Position numbers and translations under genes: made by a program. Below, one piece after another: positions 1 to 6,815 of a stretch of 7,249 bases of DNA. The notes beneath the pieces were generated by a model that had not been told where the DNA came from, did not search any database, and saw only the letters and a program-made list of their open reading frames with translations. Positions within the stretch are counted from its first letter, which is position 1, and every line of letters begins with the position of its first letter. Source of the stretch: Clostridiales bacterium (lineage in GTDB: Bacteria; Bacillota; Clostridia; Tissierellales; Sedimentibacteraceae); contig DNNV01000267.1 of assembly GCA_003497505.1 (NCBI GenBank), positions 1 to 7,249 of the forward strand, written 5' to 3'.

Positions 1-348
1 TATGCCATAGTCGGGCACATCACCATAATACCTTTTGAGCACGTCATGAATAGATTTTATGACAAGAGTCTTTTTAAGCTTCTTTTCGCCTTCGCTTTCC
101 ATCAGAATTTCACTGCTTTTAAATTCCGATTCATAAAGCAGTACGCCGCTTGAGTACAACCATGCAGTGCCTGAATAAATTCCTTCGCACTCATTTAAGG
201 ACGAGACTAATTCCAGACCTTCATGTGTTCTCGTCTCATGCGTTTCCTTAATCTCACAACCTATGTTCAAATCGAATACTCTCAGAGCATTCCTTGCTTC
301 ATATTCGTAATTATGACCTGAAAAATAAAATTTTAATGTATTCATCAT
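1..348 (-). CDS. hemZ: HemZ-like radical SAM protein (coproporphyrinogen III oxidase family), N-terminal part only
   Basis: The frame is open for 116 codons from an ATGATG start at 348 to the window edge, with no stop, so the gene is partial. The product begins MMNTLKFYFSGHNYEYEARN and ends in the window with DVLKRYYGDVPDYGI. An N-terminus of 'GHNYEYE' type, followed by a helix leading into a proline-glycine segment, is how I recall HemZ proteins starting. The radical SAM CxxxCxxC motif would lie further downstream and is not visible. HemZ proteins are oxygen-independent coproporphyrinogen oxidase relatives of about 480-500 residues, thought to act in the cytoplasm on porphyrin precursors; the true substrate in anaerobes is often unclear. 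The first ATG (346-348) overlaps the TGA of the upstream hydrolase in an ATGA arrangement; the second (343-345) shares one base with it. No good Shine-Dalgarno site precedes either, which suggests translational coupling. The assignment rests on N-terminal resemblance plus the familiar gene order rel-dtd-MBL-hemZ. Confidence 0.78.
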   Translation of the reverse strand, partial: MMNTLKFYFSGHNYEYEARNALRVFDLNIGCEIKETHETRTHEGLELVSSLNECEGIYSGTAWLYSSGVLLYESEFKSSEILMESEGEKKLKKTLVIKSIHDVLKRYYGDVPDYGI

Positions 349-965
349 CTTAAAAACGGATTGCCCATTTTCTCCGACTTTATTGTGGAAGGTGAATTGT
401 GTCCGGGATAAACTATGGTCTCATCATCATATTTGAAAATTTTCTCCCTGATTGACGTAATTATATCATCAAATGAGCCTCCGGGAAAATCCGTCCTTCC
501 TATAGATCTGTTAAAAAGTGTATCCCCGGTCATTATTATATTTTCAACCTTTATGCATATACCGCCTCTTGTGTGTCCCGGAGTGTGAATTATTTCAAGC
601 TTCAGCCCTCCCAGCTCTATTACGTCTCCGTCCTTAAGCTCCACGTCAGGGGTTATTGATATGCTTTTTCCCGTTATGCCCTTGGAGAAATTTTTCTCCG
701 GGTCTTTAAGCATCTCCGTATCGTCTTCATGAATATACACTTTTGTGCTGTACATTTCAATGAAGTTCTTTACAGCACCAATGTGGTCTCCATGGGCATG
801 TGTAAGTATTATTATTTTCGGTGTCAATCCCAGCTCTTTAAGCTTATTATCTATTTTTTCAAACTGTGCTCCCGGGTCTATTATTGCCGCTTCCTTTGTC
901 TCGTCCGAGCCAACTATATAACAGTTGGACAGGTATGAGCCCACCGTCATTGCTTCAAATCTCAT
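345..965 (-). CDS. Metallo-beta-lactamase-fold hydrolase, glyoxalase II-like (YcbL type)
   Basis: The protein has 206 residues and is complete. It carries the full set of MBL-fold metal ligands: THAHGDH at 55-61 (His56, His58, Asp60, His61), HTPGH at 127-131 (His131), GDTLF at 147-151 (Asp148) and PGH at 187-189 (His189). This pattern and the short length match the glyoxalase II-like/YcbL group, which are cytoplasmic zinc or iron hydrolases that cleave thioesters such as S-lactoylglutathione in related enzymes. It lacks the long C-terminal domain of classical glyoxalase II, and many Clostridia lack glutathione, so the physiological substrate is unknown. There is no signal peptide. The start is secured by an AGGAGG site 5 nt upstream that overlaps the stop codon of dtd. 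It lies 9 nt after dtd, and its own stop overlaps the start of hemZ, so it sits inside an operon. The family call is firm; the precise reaction is not. Confidence 0.94.
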   Translation of the reverse strand: MRFEAMTVGSYLSNCYIVGSDETKEAAIIDPGAQFEKIDNKLKELGLTPKIIILTHAHGDHIGAVKNFIEMYSTKVYIHEDDTEMLKDPEKNFSKGITGKSISITPDVELKDGDVIELGGLKLEIIHTPGHTRGGICIKVENIIMTGDTLFNRSIGRTDFPGGSFDDIITSIREKIFKYDDETIVYPGHNSPSTIKSEKMGNPFLR

Positions 966-970
966 TTGTA

Positions 971-976
971 CCTCCT
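971..976 (-). promoter_or_regulatory. Shine-Dalgarno site of the MBL hydrolase, overlapping the dtd stop codon
   Basis: The minus strand reads AGGAGG with 5 nt to the ATG at 963-965. The TAG stop of dtd (975-977) supplies the first two bases of this site. A ribosome terminating on dtd therefore stops directly on the ribosome binding site of the next gene, which favours coupled translation. Confidence 0.9.
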
Positions 977-1424
977 AAAATGTTCTTCTGCTGTCGAGCA
1001 GTATTGTTACGGGACCGTCGTTTACAAGTTCCACTTGCATATCAGCCCCAAATTCCCCGCATTGGGTTATTATTCCGCTGTCCTTCATTTTCTTAATGAA
1101 ATTCTCGTACATTGGAATTGCCTTGTCAGGCACAGCTGCAGCCGTAAAGCTCGGTCTCCTGCCCTTTCTTGCATCACCTAAAAGGGTAAACTGTGAAATA
1201 ACAAGGAGCTGTCCCCCAACATCAATGAGACTTTTATTCATCTTACCGTTTTCATCCTCAAAAATCCTTAAATTTGGAACCTTGTCACACATATATTCCA
1301 GGTCCTTTTCCTCATCGATATCCTCCACGCCCAGTAAAAGCAATATACCATGCTCTATTTCACCTATAATATTGCTTTCCACCTCAACAGATGCGCGTTT
1401 TACACGTTGTACTACTCCTCTCAT
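975..1424 (-). CDS. dtd: D-aminoacyl-tRNA deacylase
   Basis: The 149-residue product is the usual length for DTD and starts with the typical MRGVVQRVKRASVEV. It contains both family signatures: SQFTL at 77-81 and the cis-proline motif NDGPVT at 135-140 (Gly137-Pro138), which together form the active site at the dimer interface. The enzyme hydrolyses D-aminoacyl-tRNAs, and also glycine mischarged on tRNA-Ala, to keep D-amino acids out of proteins; it acts in the cytoplasm as a homodimer. The start is supported by GGAGGG (1428-1433) only 3 nt from the ATG, which is tight but acceptable. The gene follows rel after a 93-nt gap containing a strong inverted repeat and precedes the MBL hydrolase by 9 nt. 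The rel-dtd pairing is widespread in Firmicutes. Nothing appears broken or unusual in the protein. Confidence 0.97.
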   Translation of the reverse strand: MRGVVQRVKRASVEVESNIIGEIEHGILLLLGVEDIDEEKDLEYMCDKVPNLRIFEDENGKMNKSLIDVGGQLLVISQFTLLGDARKGRRPSFTAAAVPDKAIPMYENFIKKMKDSGIITQCGEFGADMQVELVNDGPVTILLDSRRTF

Positions 1425-1442
1425 TTGCCCTCCAAATTCACT

Positions 1443-1461
1443 TTAATATTAATGATATTAA
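1443..1461. repeat. AT-only inverted repeat in the dtd leader
   Basis: TTAATAT (1443-1449) and ATATTAA (1455-1461) are perfect inverted 7-bp arms around a 5-nt spacer. On the transcribed strand this lies between the larger hairpin at 1460-1489 and the dtd ribosome binding site. Having only A/T pairs it would be weak as RNA structure. Its two-fold symmetry could equally suit a protein-binding operator, but nothing else supports that. Confidence 0.4.
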
Positions 1462-1489
1462 TAAGGAACGACCGTGGTCGTTCCTTATT
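1460..1489 (-). terminator. Perfect 14-bp hairpin between rel and dtd, possible partial terminator
   Basis: The arms AATAAGGAACGACC (1460-1473) and GGTCGTTCCTTATT (1476-1489) are perfectly complementary with only 2 nt between them; a real RNA loop would open one or more central pairs. The minus-strand transcript forms the hairpin 28 nt after the rel stop. The following bases are AATATCATTAATATT, which is AT-rich but not a clean U-run apart from the TTATT of the arm itself. It may therefore be a weak or leaky terminator, an RNA processing or stability element between rel and dtd, or a small dispersed repeat. The hairpin is certain; the function is inferred. Confidence 0.6.
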
Positions 1490-1517
1490 CTCTGCGTTTA
1501 TATTGTTACAACCATTG

Positions 1518-3704
1518 CTACTTTTTATTTCTGTATACTTCAAGAACTCCGTCCAGTCTCTTGATTTTCTTCATCAAATCTTCTATCTGCTTAGTTTCAT
1601 TGATTTCAAAACCAATATCAACTATAGCTATTTTTTCTTTATTTACTCTTAAGTTTAGAGATACTGCATTGACCTTTGATTCCGTGTACAGATTTGTAAG
1701 GTCCTGAAGGAATTTTGGTCTGTCAAGAGCTTTAATCTGTATTTCACTTATGAAGGTTGCTTTTTTACCTGCATCCCATTCTACTTCTAAAAATCTCTGG
1801 TCTTCACTGTCATTCAAGTCGTGAATGTTTGTACAATCTGCTCTGTGGATTGATACACCTCTGCCTCTTGTGATATATCCAACTATGGCATCTCCGGGAA
1901 CAGGATTGCAGCACTTTGAGAATTTAATCTTGATATTGTCTACGCCCTTTATTATTACTCCTGATGCATGCTTCTCCATTTTAGCGGGAAGCCTTGAAGC
2001 TATGGCTGCATTTTTTTCAAGAGCTTCAATTTTTTCAAGCTCTATTTTATCTTTGTTCTTCTCAAGATACAGCGCCTTAAGCCTGTTTACAATCTGGTTT
2101 TCCGTTATGCCACCGTTACCTACGGCAGCATAAAGATTGCTGGCGGTAAACATGCTATATTTGTCCGCAACCGATTTTATCCAGTCATCCTTAAGTAGGT
2201 CAGCAACCTGGAATCCCTGCTTCTTGATTTCTCTCTCAACAAGCTCTTTTCCCTTTTCAACGTTGAAATCCTTGTCTCTTTCCTTGAAAAACTTCCTTAT
2301 TTTCGATTTTGCCTGGCTTGATGTGGCTATCTTGAGCCAGTCCCTGCTGGGGCCTGCACTTGACTGAGATGTTAGTATTTCAACCTGGTCTCCGGTTCTG
2401 AGCTTTGTGTCTATGGGAACTATTCTCCCGTTGACCTTTGCTCCCACGCATTTATTTCCCACGGCGCTGTGCACCCTGTATGCAAAATCAATTGGTGTTG
2501 AATTTGTAGGGAGATTTACTACCTCCCCTTTAGGTGTGAAAACAAAGACTTCATCGGCATATAAATCTATTTTCAATGATTCCATAAATTCCTGGGGATC
2601 ATTGGTCTCCTGCTGCCACTCAAGCATCTGTCTCAGCCAGTTCAGCTTTTCCTCATAATTCGTCTGAGCATCGATACCCTCCTTGTATTTCCAGTGGGCT
2701 GCGATACCGTACTCGGCAGTCCTGTGCATGTCAAGAGTCCTTATTTGTATTTCAAAGGGCTCCCCGTCAGGACCTATTACAGTTGTATGAAGCGACTGGT
2801 ACATATTGGGCTTCGGCATTGCAATATAGTCCTTGAATCTGCCCGGTATAGGCTTCCAGAGGGTATGAACAGTGCCTAATGCGCCGTAGCAGTCCTTTAT
2901 GCTGTCCACTATTATCCTCACGGCTATGAGGTCATATATTTGCTCAAACGATTTATTTTTAAAATACATTTTCTTATAAATTGAATACAGGCTTTTAGGT
3001 CTTCCCTTTATGTCGGATTGTATTCCAGCATCATCAAGCTTTTCTGTCATTGTGGAAATAATCTGAGAAATATATCTCTTTCTCTTCTCACTTTTCTCCT
3101 GAACCTTCTGCACCAAATCGGCATATCCTTCAGGATCTATATATTTAAGGCTCAGGTCCTCCAGTTCCCACTTTATGGACGCCATACCGAGACGATTTGC
3201 AATGGGAGCATATATCTCGATTGTTTCCATTGCCTTCTGATACTGCTTTGCCTCAGGCATATATTCCAATGTCCTAATGTTGTGGAGACGGTCTGCTAGC
3301 TTGATTATAACCACTCGGATATCCTTTGACATGGCTATTATCATTTTTCTGAGAGACTCTGCCTGTCTCTCTTCCTTGTTTCTGTACTTGACCTTGCTCA
3401 GCTTTGTGACGCCGTCAACCATGTTTGCAATCTCTTCGCCGAACTCTCTTTTGATTTCATCATATGTTATGCCTGTATCTTCCACAACATCATGTAAAAG
3501 CCCTGCTGCAATTGTCTGTACATCAACATGCAAATCAGCCAGAATCTGGGCAACCTGATATGGATGAACAAAGTATCTTTCACCCGATAATCTTGTTTGT
3601 GCGCTTGAATGAGCCATCTCGGCATAGTTGTATGCCTTGACTACGACAGCAATATCTGCATTGGGATTATACGACTCTATTTGATTAATTAAATTTTCCA
3701 ACAT
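1518..3704 (-). CDS. rel: Bifunctional (p)ppGpp synthetase/hydrolase Rel (RelA/SpoT family)
   Basis: The product is a full-length long RSH protein of 728 residues from the chosen ATG. In order it has: an HD hydrolase domain with the HP motif at His47 and HDVVED at 71-76; a synthetase domain with GRPKS at 234-238, YDLIAVR at 257-263 and the catalytic Glu near 318; a TGS domain at about 382-445; a helical and CC/zinc-finger-like region with Cys598-Cys599; and a C-terminal ACT domain at about 650-724. The synthetase carries RFKD (289-292), the RxKD form associated with bifunctional Rel/SpoT enzymes rather than the ExDD form of synthetase-only RelA. With an intact HD site, it should both make and degrade (p)ppGpp, sensing starved ribosomes through the C-terminal half. 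The ATG at 3702-3704 has AGGTGA 5 nt upstream; an in-frame TTG at 3722 would add six residues but has no better site. It lies between apt and dtd in the usual Firmicutes order. Confidence 0.98.
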   Translation of the reverse strand: MLENLINQIESYNPNADIAVVVKAYNYAEMAHSSAQTRLSGERYFVHPYQVAQILADLHVDVQTIAAGLLHDVVEDTGITYDEIKREFGEEIANMVDGVTKLSKVKYRNKEERQAESLRKMIIAMSKDIRVVIIKLADRLHNIRTLEYMPEAKQYQKAMETIEIYAPIANRLGMASIKWELEDLSLKYIDPEGYADLVQKVQEKSEKRKRYISQIISTMTEKLDDAGIQSDIKGRPKSLYSIYKKMYFKNKSFEQIYDLIAVRIIVDSIKDCYGALGTVHTLWKPIPGRFKDYIAMPKPNMYQSLHTTVIGPDGEPFEIQIRTLDMHRTAEYGIAAHWKYKEGIDAQTNYEEKLNWLRQMLEWQQETNDPQEFMESLKIDLYADEVFVFTPKGEVVNLPTNSTPIDFAYRVHSAVGNKCVGAKVNGRIVPIDTKLRTGDQVEILTSQSSAGPSRDWLKIATSSQAKSKIRKFFKERDKDFNVEKGKELVEREIKKQGFQVADLLKDDWIKSVADKYSMFTASNLYAAVGNGGITENQIVNRLKALYLEKNKDKIELEKIEALEKNAAIASRLPAKMEKHASGVIIKGVDNIKIKFSKCCNPVPGDAIVGYITRGRGVSIHRADCTNIHDLNDSEDQRFLEVEWDAGKKATFISEIQIKALDRPKFLQDLTNLYTESKVNAVSLNLRVNKEKIAIVDIGFEINETKQIEDLMKKIKRLDGVLEVYRNKK

Positions 3705-3709
3705 AATCT

Positions 3710-3715
3710 TCACCT
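3710..3715 (-). promoter_or_regulatory. Shine-Dalgarno site that fixes the rel start
   Basis: The minus strand reads AGGTGA, 5 nt before the ATG at 3702-3704. This supports that ATG over the TTG at 3720-3722, whose coding extension would contain the site. The site deviates from AGGAGG by a T, so rel may be translated moderately. Confidence 0.75.
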
Positions 3716-3721
3716 GTAACA

Positions 3722-3738
3722 AGAAGCATTAGGCTTCT
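3722..3738. repeat. Small hairpin in the rel leader
   Basis: AGAAGC (3722-3727) and GCTTCT (3733-3738) are perfect 6-bp inverted arms around a 5-nt loop. In the transcript the hairpin ends 6 nt before the rel ribosome binding site. It could influence ribosome access or be incidental; a 6-bp stem is modest evidence. Confidence 0.35.
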
Positions 3739-3761
3739 CCCTGTAAATATCCCTAATTTTA

Positions 3762-3793
3762 ATTAATTCAGTATTATTTAATACTGAATTAAT
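3762..3793 (-). terminator. Perfect 14-bp hairpin enclosing the apt stop codon
   Basis: ATTAATTCAGTATT (3762-3775) and AATACTGAATTAAT (3780-3793) are perfectly complementary arms around the 4-nt loop ATTT. On the transcribed strand the upstream arm encodes the last residues of apt, the TAA stop sits at the arm-loop boundary, and the downstream arm lies in the apt-rel gap. The stem has only two G:C pairs and is followed by TAAAATTAGGG, with no U-run, so it is a poor classical terminator. It could protect or define an mRNA 3' end after processing. The symmetry is plain; the role is inferred. Confidence 0.5.
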
Positions 3794-4290
3794 GATTCCA
3801 CCTTATATCCTTTAAGTTTTTCTCTTCCGTTCAAATCTTTAAGCTCAATTAAAAATCCCAGTCCAACTACTTCTCCGCCCAGCTTTTCCACAAGCTTGGC
3901 AGCGGCACTCATTGTACCTCCTGTAGCAAGCAAATCATCCACTATGAGAACCTTCTGTCCCGGCAGTATGGCATCCTTGTGCATTTCAAGCCTATCTGTT
4001 CCATATTCAAGCTCATATTCATAGCTTATTGTCTCCGCAGGCAGCTTTCCAGACTTTCTTACCGGCACAAAGCCTGTTTTCAGCACATATGCAAGAGGAG
4101 TTGCAAATATGAAGCCTCTTGATTCAGGTCCTACAATCATGTCGACTTCTACATCCTTAAATCGTTCAACCATCTGATTAATGCATTCATTTAAAGCTTC
4201 CGCATCCATTAATAGCGTTGTTATGTCTTTAAAGCTTATTCCCTCTGACGGGAAACCGTCTATTACACGAATTTTTTCTTTTAAGTTCAT
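3778..4290 (-). CDS. apt: Adenine phosphoribosyltransferase
   Basis: From the preferred ATG at 4288-4290 the protein has 170 residues, the standard Apt length, starting [20 protein letters not shown] as the family does. It contains GPESRGF at 54-60, RKSGKLP at 78-84 and the PRPP-binding loop [13 protein letters not shown] at 114-126 with the paired acidic residues. The enzyme converts adenine and PRPP to AMP and pyrophosphate in the cytoplasm, salvaging purine bases. An upstream in-frame ATG at 4303-4305 shares one base with the recJ stop and would add five residues (MLGGQ), but the GGAGG site lies between the two ATGs, 4 nt before the second, so the shorter form is favoured. The gap to recJ is then 14 nt. 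The next gene downstream is rel. Apt enzymes and other purine phosphoribosyltransferases are known targets of (p)ppGpp in some bacteria; whether this one is cannot be seen here. Confidence 0.97.
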   Translation of the reverse strand: MNLKEKIRVIDGFPSEGISFKDITTLLMDAEALNECINQMVERFKDVEVDMIVGPESRGFIFATPLAYVLKTGFVPVRKSGKLPAETISYEYELEYGTDRLEMHKDAILPGQKVLIVDDLLATGGTMSAAAKLVEKLGGEVVGLGFLIELKDLNGREKLKGYKVESLIQY

Positions 4291-4294
4291 TTGT

Positions 4295-4299
4295 CCTCC
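4295..4299 (-). promoter_or_regulatory. Shine-Dalgarno site that fixes the apt start
   Basis: The minus strand reads GGAGG, 4 nt before the ATG at 4288-4290. It lies downstream of the alternative ATG at 4303-4305, so it can serve only the shorter start. It follows the recJ stop (4305-4307) closely, as expected within an operon. Confidence 0.85.
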
Positions 4300-4304
4300 G
4301 AGCA

Positions 4305-6230
4305 TCAGAAAACCTTCTTTATATACAGCATGTCATCCTTGAGAGCATATTGTATATATTCGGCTTTTTTCAGCATACATATTATTTCATCCGCAGTTAT
4401 TTTTGTATTATATATCCTGTTAAGCTTTTCCACAAGCATAAATATATCCGTCTTGATTATTTTTGATTTCGTTTTGTCGATGATTGAATTCAGTACCTTC
4501 ATCTTTTCTTCATCTATTTTAAAATCAAATTCATCCCGCTCCTCAACATCCTTGAGTATGAGCTGGATGGTCTTTTTTCCGTTGAATTCGTTGAGGCTCA
4601 GTGTTACCGCATAAGCGGTTGGTCTTGTCAGCACCTTTTCCAATATACCTATTTTACCAAAGCCTATTACTGGAACCTCGCTGCCGTTTTTAGCAAGAAC
4701 AAAGCTTATATGGCTTCCTGTCTTGCCTACTTTCCTTATACTCTTTAAATCCACATCGTTAAGTGCAAGAACCGGCTTGGGATTTCCTGCACCAAAAGGC
4801 TCAAGGCTGCATATTTCATTGTACAGCTCAAAATTCACATCTCTTACATCAACAGATGCATCTACTTCAATCTCTTTGCTGCGGCTTTCAATATTTGCAT
4901 TGTCAATATATTTATTGAGTTCATAAGCAAGAATGTTTATATTTTTTTCGGATATGGTCAGACCTGCCGCAAGCTTGTGCCCTCCGTACTTCTCAAGATA
5001 TTTGTCGGCTGACTTGAATGCATCAAAAATATCAAGATACTCCACACTTCTCGCAGAGCCCTTTCCTGTTCCGGCCTTTACAGATATTACAACACTGGGT
5101 TTTTCATACCTTTCTGTAATTCTTGAAGCCACAATGCCCAGCACACCTTCATGCCAGCCTTCTCCGTGCACAACAATAATATTCTTTTTATATAGGAAAT
5201 CAGCTTCAATTTTTTCCACGGCCTCATCAAATATTGCACCTTCTGCCTGCTTCCTGAAAAAATTGAGACTTTCAAGCTCTGAAGCCAAAGCCTCCGCTTC
5301 TGCTTCGCTCCTTGTAAGCAACAGCTCGACAGCCTTTCTTGCATTGTCCATTCTTCCGGCAGCATTGATTCTCGGCGCTAAAATAAATCCGATATGGTAT
5401 GATTCTATTTTCTTGTCCGTTATCCCCGAAACTTCTATAAGCTTTTTCAAGCCTATTAACTTCGTGTTGTTTATTTTTTTCAATCCGTTTTTTGCAATTA
5501 TCCTGTTGTCTCCGATTAAATCAACAATATCCGCAATTGTCCCTAGGCACGCCAACTCAAGAAGCACGTCCTCAACATCTTCAACCTTAAGGAATCTGTT
5601 TAAATACATCAAAAATTTAAAAGACAGCCCTGCGGCACAAAGATGTTTGTTCTTAGACGGACAGTCTTTTTGCTTTGGATTTATTATGGCATATGCCGAT
5701 GGCAGCACTTCCTGGCACTGATGATGGTCAAGTATTATGACGTCTTTGTTAAGCTCATTGATCTGGTCTATCTTTTCTATTTCAGCTATACCGCAGTCAA
5801 CTGTTATTATGAGGTCAGCCTTTATTGAGCCTTCTCTTAGCTTATGGATAAAATCCGAACTTATTCCGTAGCCTTCACTTTCTCTCTCTGGCACATAGTA
5901 GTCAACCTTTGCTCCGGCCCTTTTCAGAATAATCACAAACTGACTTATGGACGTCACACCATCCACATCGTAATCTCCGTAAATAACAATACTTTCATCT
6001 TTGTTTACGGCCTCTGTTATTCTTGAGCATCCTCTCTTCAAATCCTTGTAATTTTCGGGGTCTTCGAAATATTTGAAGTCGGGATTAAGATATTCTTCTA
6101 TTTCTTCAGTATTTCTTAAATTTCTGTTTAATATTATCTCTGAAGAAATTCTCGATAGATTAAACCTGCTGCTTATTTCCTCGATTGCATTCTTGTTATG
6201 CTCATTCAATTTCAGCTTCACTTTTTTCAT
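4305..6230 (-). CDS. recJ: Single-stranded-DNA-specific exonuclease RecJ
   Basis: From the preferred ATG at 6228-6230 the protein has 641 residues. The DHH phosphoesterase core shows [11 protein letters not shown] at 84-94 (Asp86, Asp88, Asp90), VDCG near Asp145 and LDHHQ with Asp168-His169-His170. The [11 protein letters not shown] segment at 285-295 links to the DHHA1 domain, which has [14 protein letters not shown] at 358-371, GKGSARS at 389-395 and GGHKLAAG at 416-423. An OB-type DNA-binding region with [11 protein letters not shown] at 476-486 follows, then about 80 C-terminal residues that look like a small helical or winged-helix domain. RecJ degrades single-stranded DNA 5'-to-3' in recombination and repair, using two metal ions. 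In-frame TTG (6278) and ATG (6257) codons upstream would add 16 or 9 residues inside the neighbouring gene. The family N-terminus favours [10 protein letters not shown]. No strong ribosome binding site is seen, so translation probably depends on the overlapping upstream gene. Confidence 0.96.
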   Translation of the reverse strand: MKKVKLKLNEHNKNAIEEISSRFNLSRISSEIILNRNLRNTEEIEEYLNPDFKYFEDPENYKDLKRGCSRITEAVNKDESIVIYGDYDVDGVTSISQFVIILKRAGAKVDYYVPERESEGYGISSDFIHKLREGSIKADLIITVDCGIAEIEKIDQINELNKDVIILDHHQCQEVLPSAYAIINPKQKDCPSKNKHLCAAGLSFKFLMYLNRFLKVEDVEDVLLELACLGTIADIVDLIGDNRIIAKNGLKKINNTKLIGLKKLIEVSGITDKKIESYHIGFILAPRINAAGRMDNARKAVELLLTRSEAEAEALASELESLNFFRKQAEGAIFDEAVEKIEADFLYKKNIIVVHGEGWHEGVLGIVASRITERYEKPSVVISVKAGTGKGSARSVEYLDIFDAFKSADKYLEKYGGHKLAAGLTISEKNINILAYELNKYIDNANIESRSKEIEVDASVDVRDVNFELYNEICSLEPFGAGNPKPVLALNDVDLKSIRKVGKTGSHISFVLAKNGSEVPVIGFGKIGILEKVLTRPTAYAVTLSLNEFNGKKTIQLILKDVEERDEFDFKIDEEKMKVLNSIIDKTKSKIIKTDIFMLVEKLNRIYNTKITADEIICMLKKAEYIQYALKDDMLYIKKVF

Positions 6231-6717
6231 TGTATATTTCTGTTCCGATACCTTCATTAATATTTGTTTCCGCCGCAATCTCCTGAGACTTTAATACGTT
6301 CAGTTCACCATTGAGCTTTGCTATAGTTTCAGACTGAGTTTCTATGGTTTCCGCCTGAGATTTATTTTTCTCTTCCAGCTCAAAAACTTTTGTGGTAAGC
6401 GAGCTGTTCCCATCCTTAAGCGTCTGCATTTCCGTTTCTATAGCCTTAATTCTTTCGTCAGCGAAAGTTTTATCACCTTCGAGAGTTTTAAGCTTGTTCT
6501 TTATTTCCTTTGACTCGGATCTCTTTTTAAACTGCCTTGTGGTTCCCAAAATCAAAACAAGTACAGCTCCTATGATGAGGCAAGTCATCATCACAACAGC
6601 CAAAGGCGTCCTGAATGTGGCAAAAAATAAGTCAACATCCACGGGTGCACCGTTCTGAATAGCAAATATCGCAACAAATATCGCTATTATTAAAATTACT
6701 ATAAAACCTACTTGCAT
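6202..6717 (-). CDS. LapA-like (DUF1049) small membrane protein with coiled-coil tail
   Basis: The 171-residue product starts with a hydrophobic segment (about residues 3-22), a short polar stretch containing QNGAPVDVDLFF, and a second hydrophobic segment (about 36-58) followed by a basic cluster (RQFKKRSESK). This two-helix hairpin with an 'F(A/V)xQN' centre is the pattern of the LapA domain (DUF1049). The rest, about 65-145, is rich in E, K, Q and L with heptad-like spacing and should form a cytoplasmic coiled coil; the last 20 residues are acidic. In Gram-negatives LapA works with LapB in lipopolysaccharide control, which does not apply to a Gram-positive cell, so the role here is unknown; a membrane scaffold is a guess. 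The ATG at 6715-6717 has AGGAG 7 nt upstream. A consensus -10 box lies before it. Its 3' end overlaps recJ by 29 nt. Confidence 0.78.
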   Translation of the reverse strand: MQVGFIVILIIAIFVAIFAIQNGAPVDVDLFFATFRTPLAVVMMTCLIIGAVLVLILGTTRQFKKRSESKEIKNKLKTLEGDKTFADERIKAIETEMQTLKDGNSSLTTKVFELEEKNKSQAETIETQSETIAKLNGELNVLKSQEIAAETNINEGIGTEIYNEKSEAEIE

Positions 6718-6724
6718 GTTAACA

Positions 6725-6729
6725 CTCCT
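6725..6729 (-). promoter_or_regulatory. Shine-Dalgarno site of the LapA-like gene
   Basis: The minus strand reads AGGAG within a GA-rich run, 7 nt before the ATG at 6715-6717. This spacing is ideal and fixes the start. Confidence 0.88.
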
Positions 6730-6762
6730 CTCTCGTTGTATAAAAACTATTAGAATAAATAC

Positions 6763-6768
6763 ATTATA
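6763..6768 (-). promoter_or_regulatory. Putative sigma-A -10 box upstream of the LapA-like gene and recJ operon
   Basis: The minus strand reads TATAAT, a perfect -10 consensus, 45 nt before the start codon, in a 98-bp gap that is strongly AT-rich. A good -35 is not visible: the best fits at 17-19 bp spacing (around 6786-6793, within GTGGTAAA) match TTGACA at only two or three positions, and there is no extended TG. In such AT-rich DNA a chance TATAAT is likely, so this is a plausible but unproven start of the downstream operon. Confidence 0.45.
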
Positions 6769-6815
6769 CTATATATAAGTATATATTTACCACATTTTTT
6801 TATAATTAAACCACA

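Noticed and set aside
1425..1517. Riboswitch or T-box leader in front of dtd
   Set aside because: The gap is only 93 nt, holds simple inverted repeats, and shows no T-box or other riboswitch consensus that I can recognise.
4303..4305. Upstream ATG as the start of apt
   Set aside because: The good GGAGG site lies after this ATG and before the next in-frame ATG at 4288-4290, and the shorter protein matches the normal family start.
5087..5365. Open frame of 92 codons on the minus strand in a different frame from recJ
   Set aside because: It is fully inside recJ, where the recJ frame carries conserved motifs; no frameshift is needed and the product resembles nothing known to me.
4933..5721. Open frame of 262 codons on the plus strand opposite recJ
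   Set aside because: It lies entirely antisense to a well-conserved recJ with all its motifs, has a serine/leucine-rich composition typical of reverse-strand shadows, and has no recognisable motif.
6769..6790. Alternating TA tract as a replication origin, operator or attachment site
   Set aside because: It is a short AT-rich run in a promoter-like gap without iterated boxes, clear dyad symmetry or neighbouring mobile genes.
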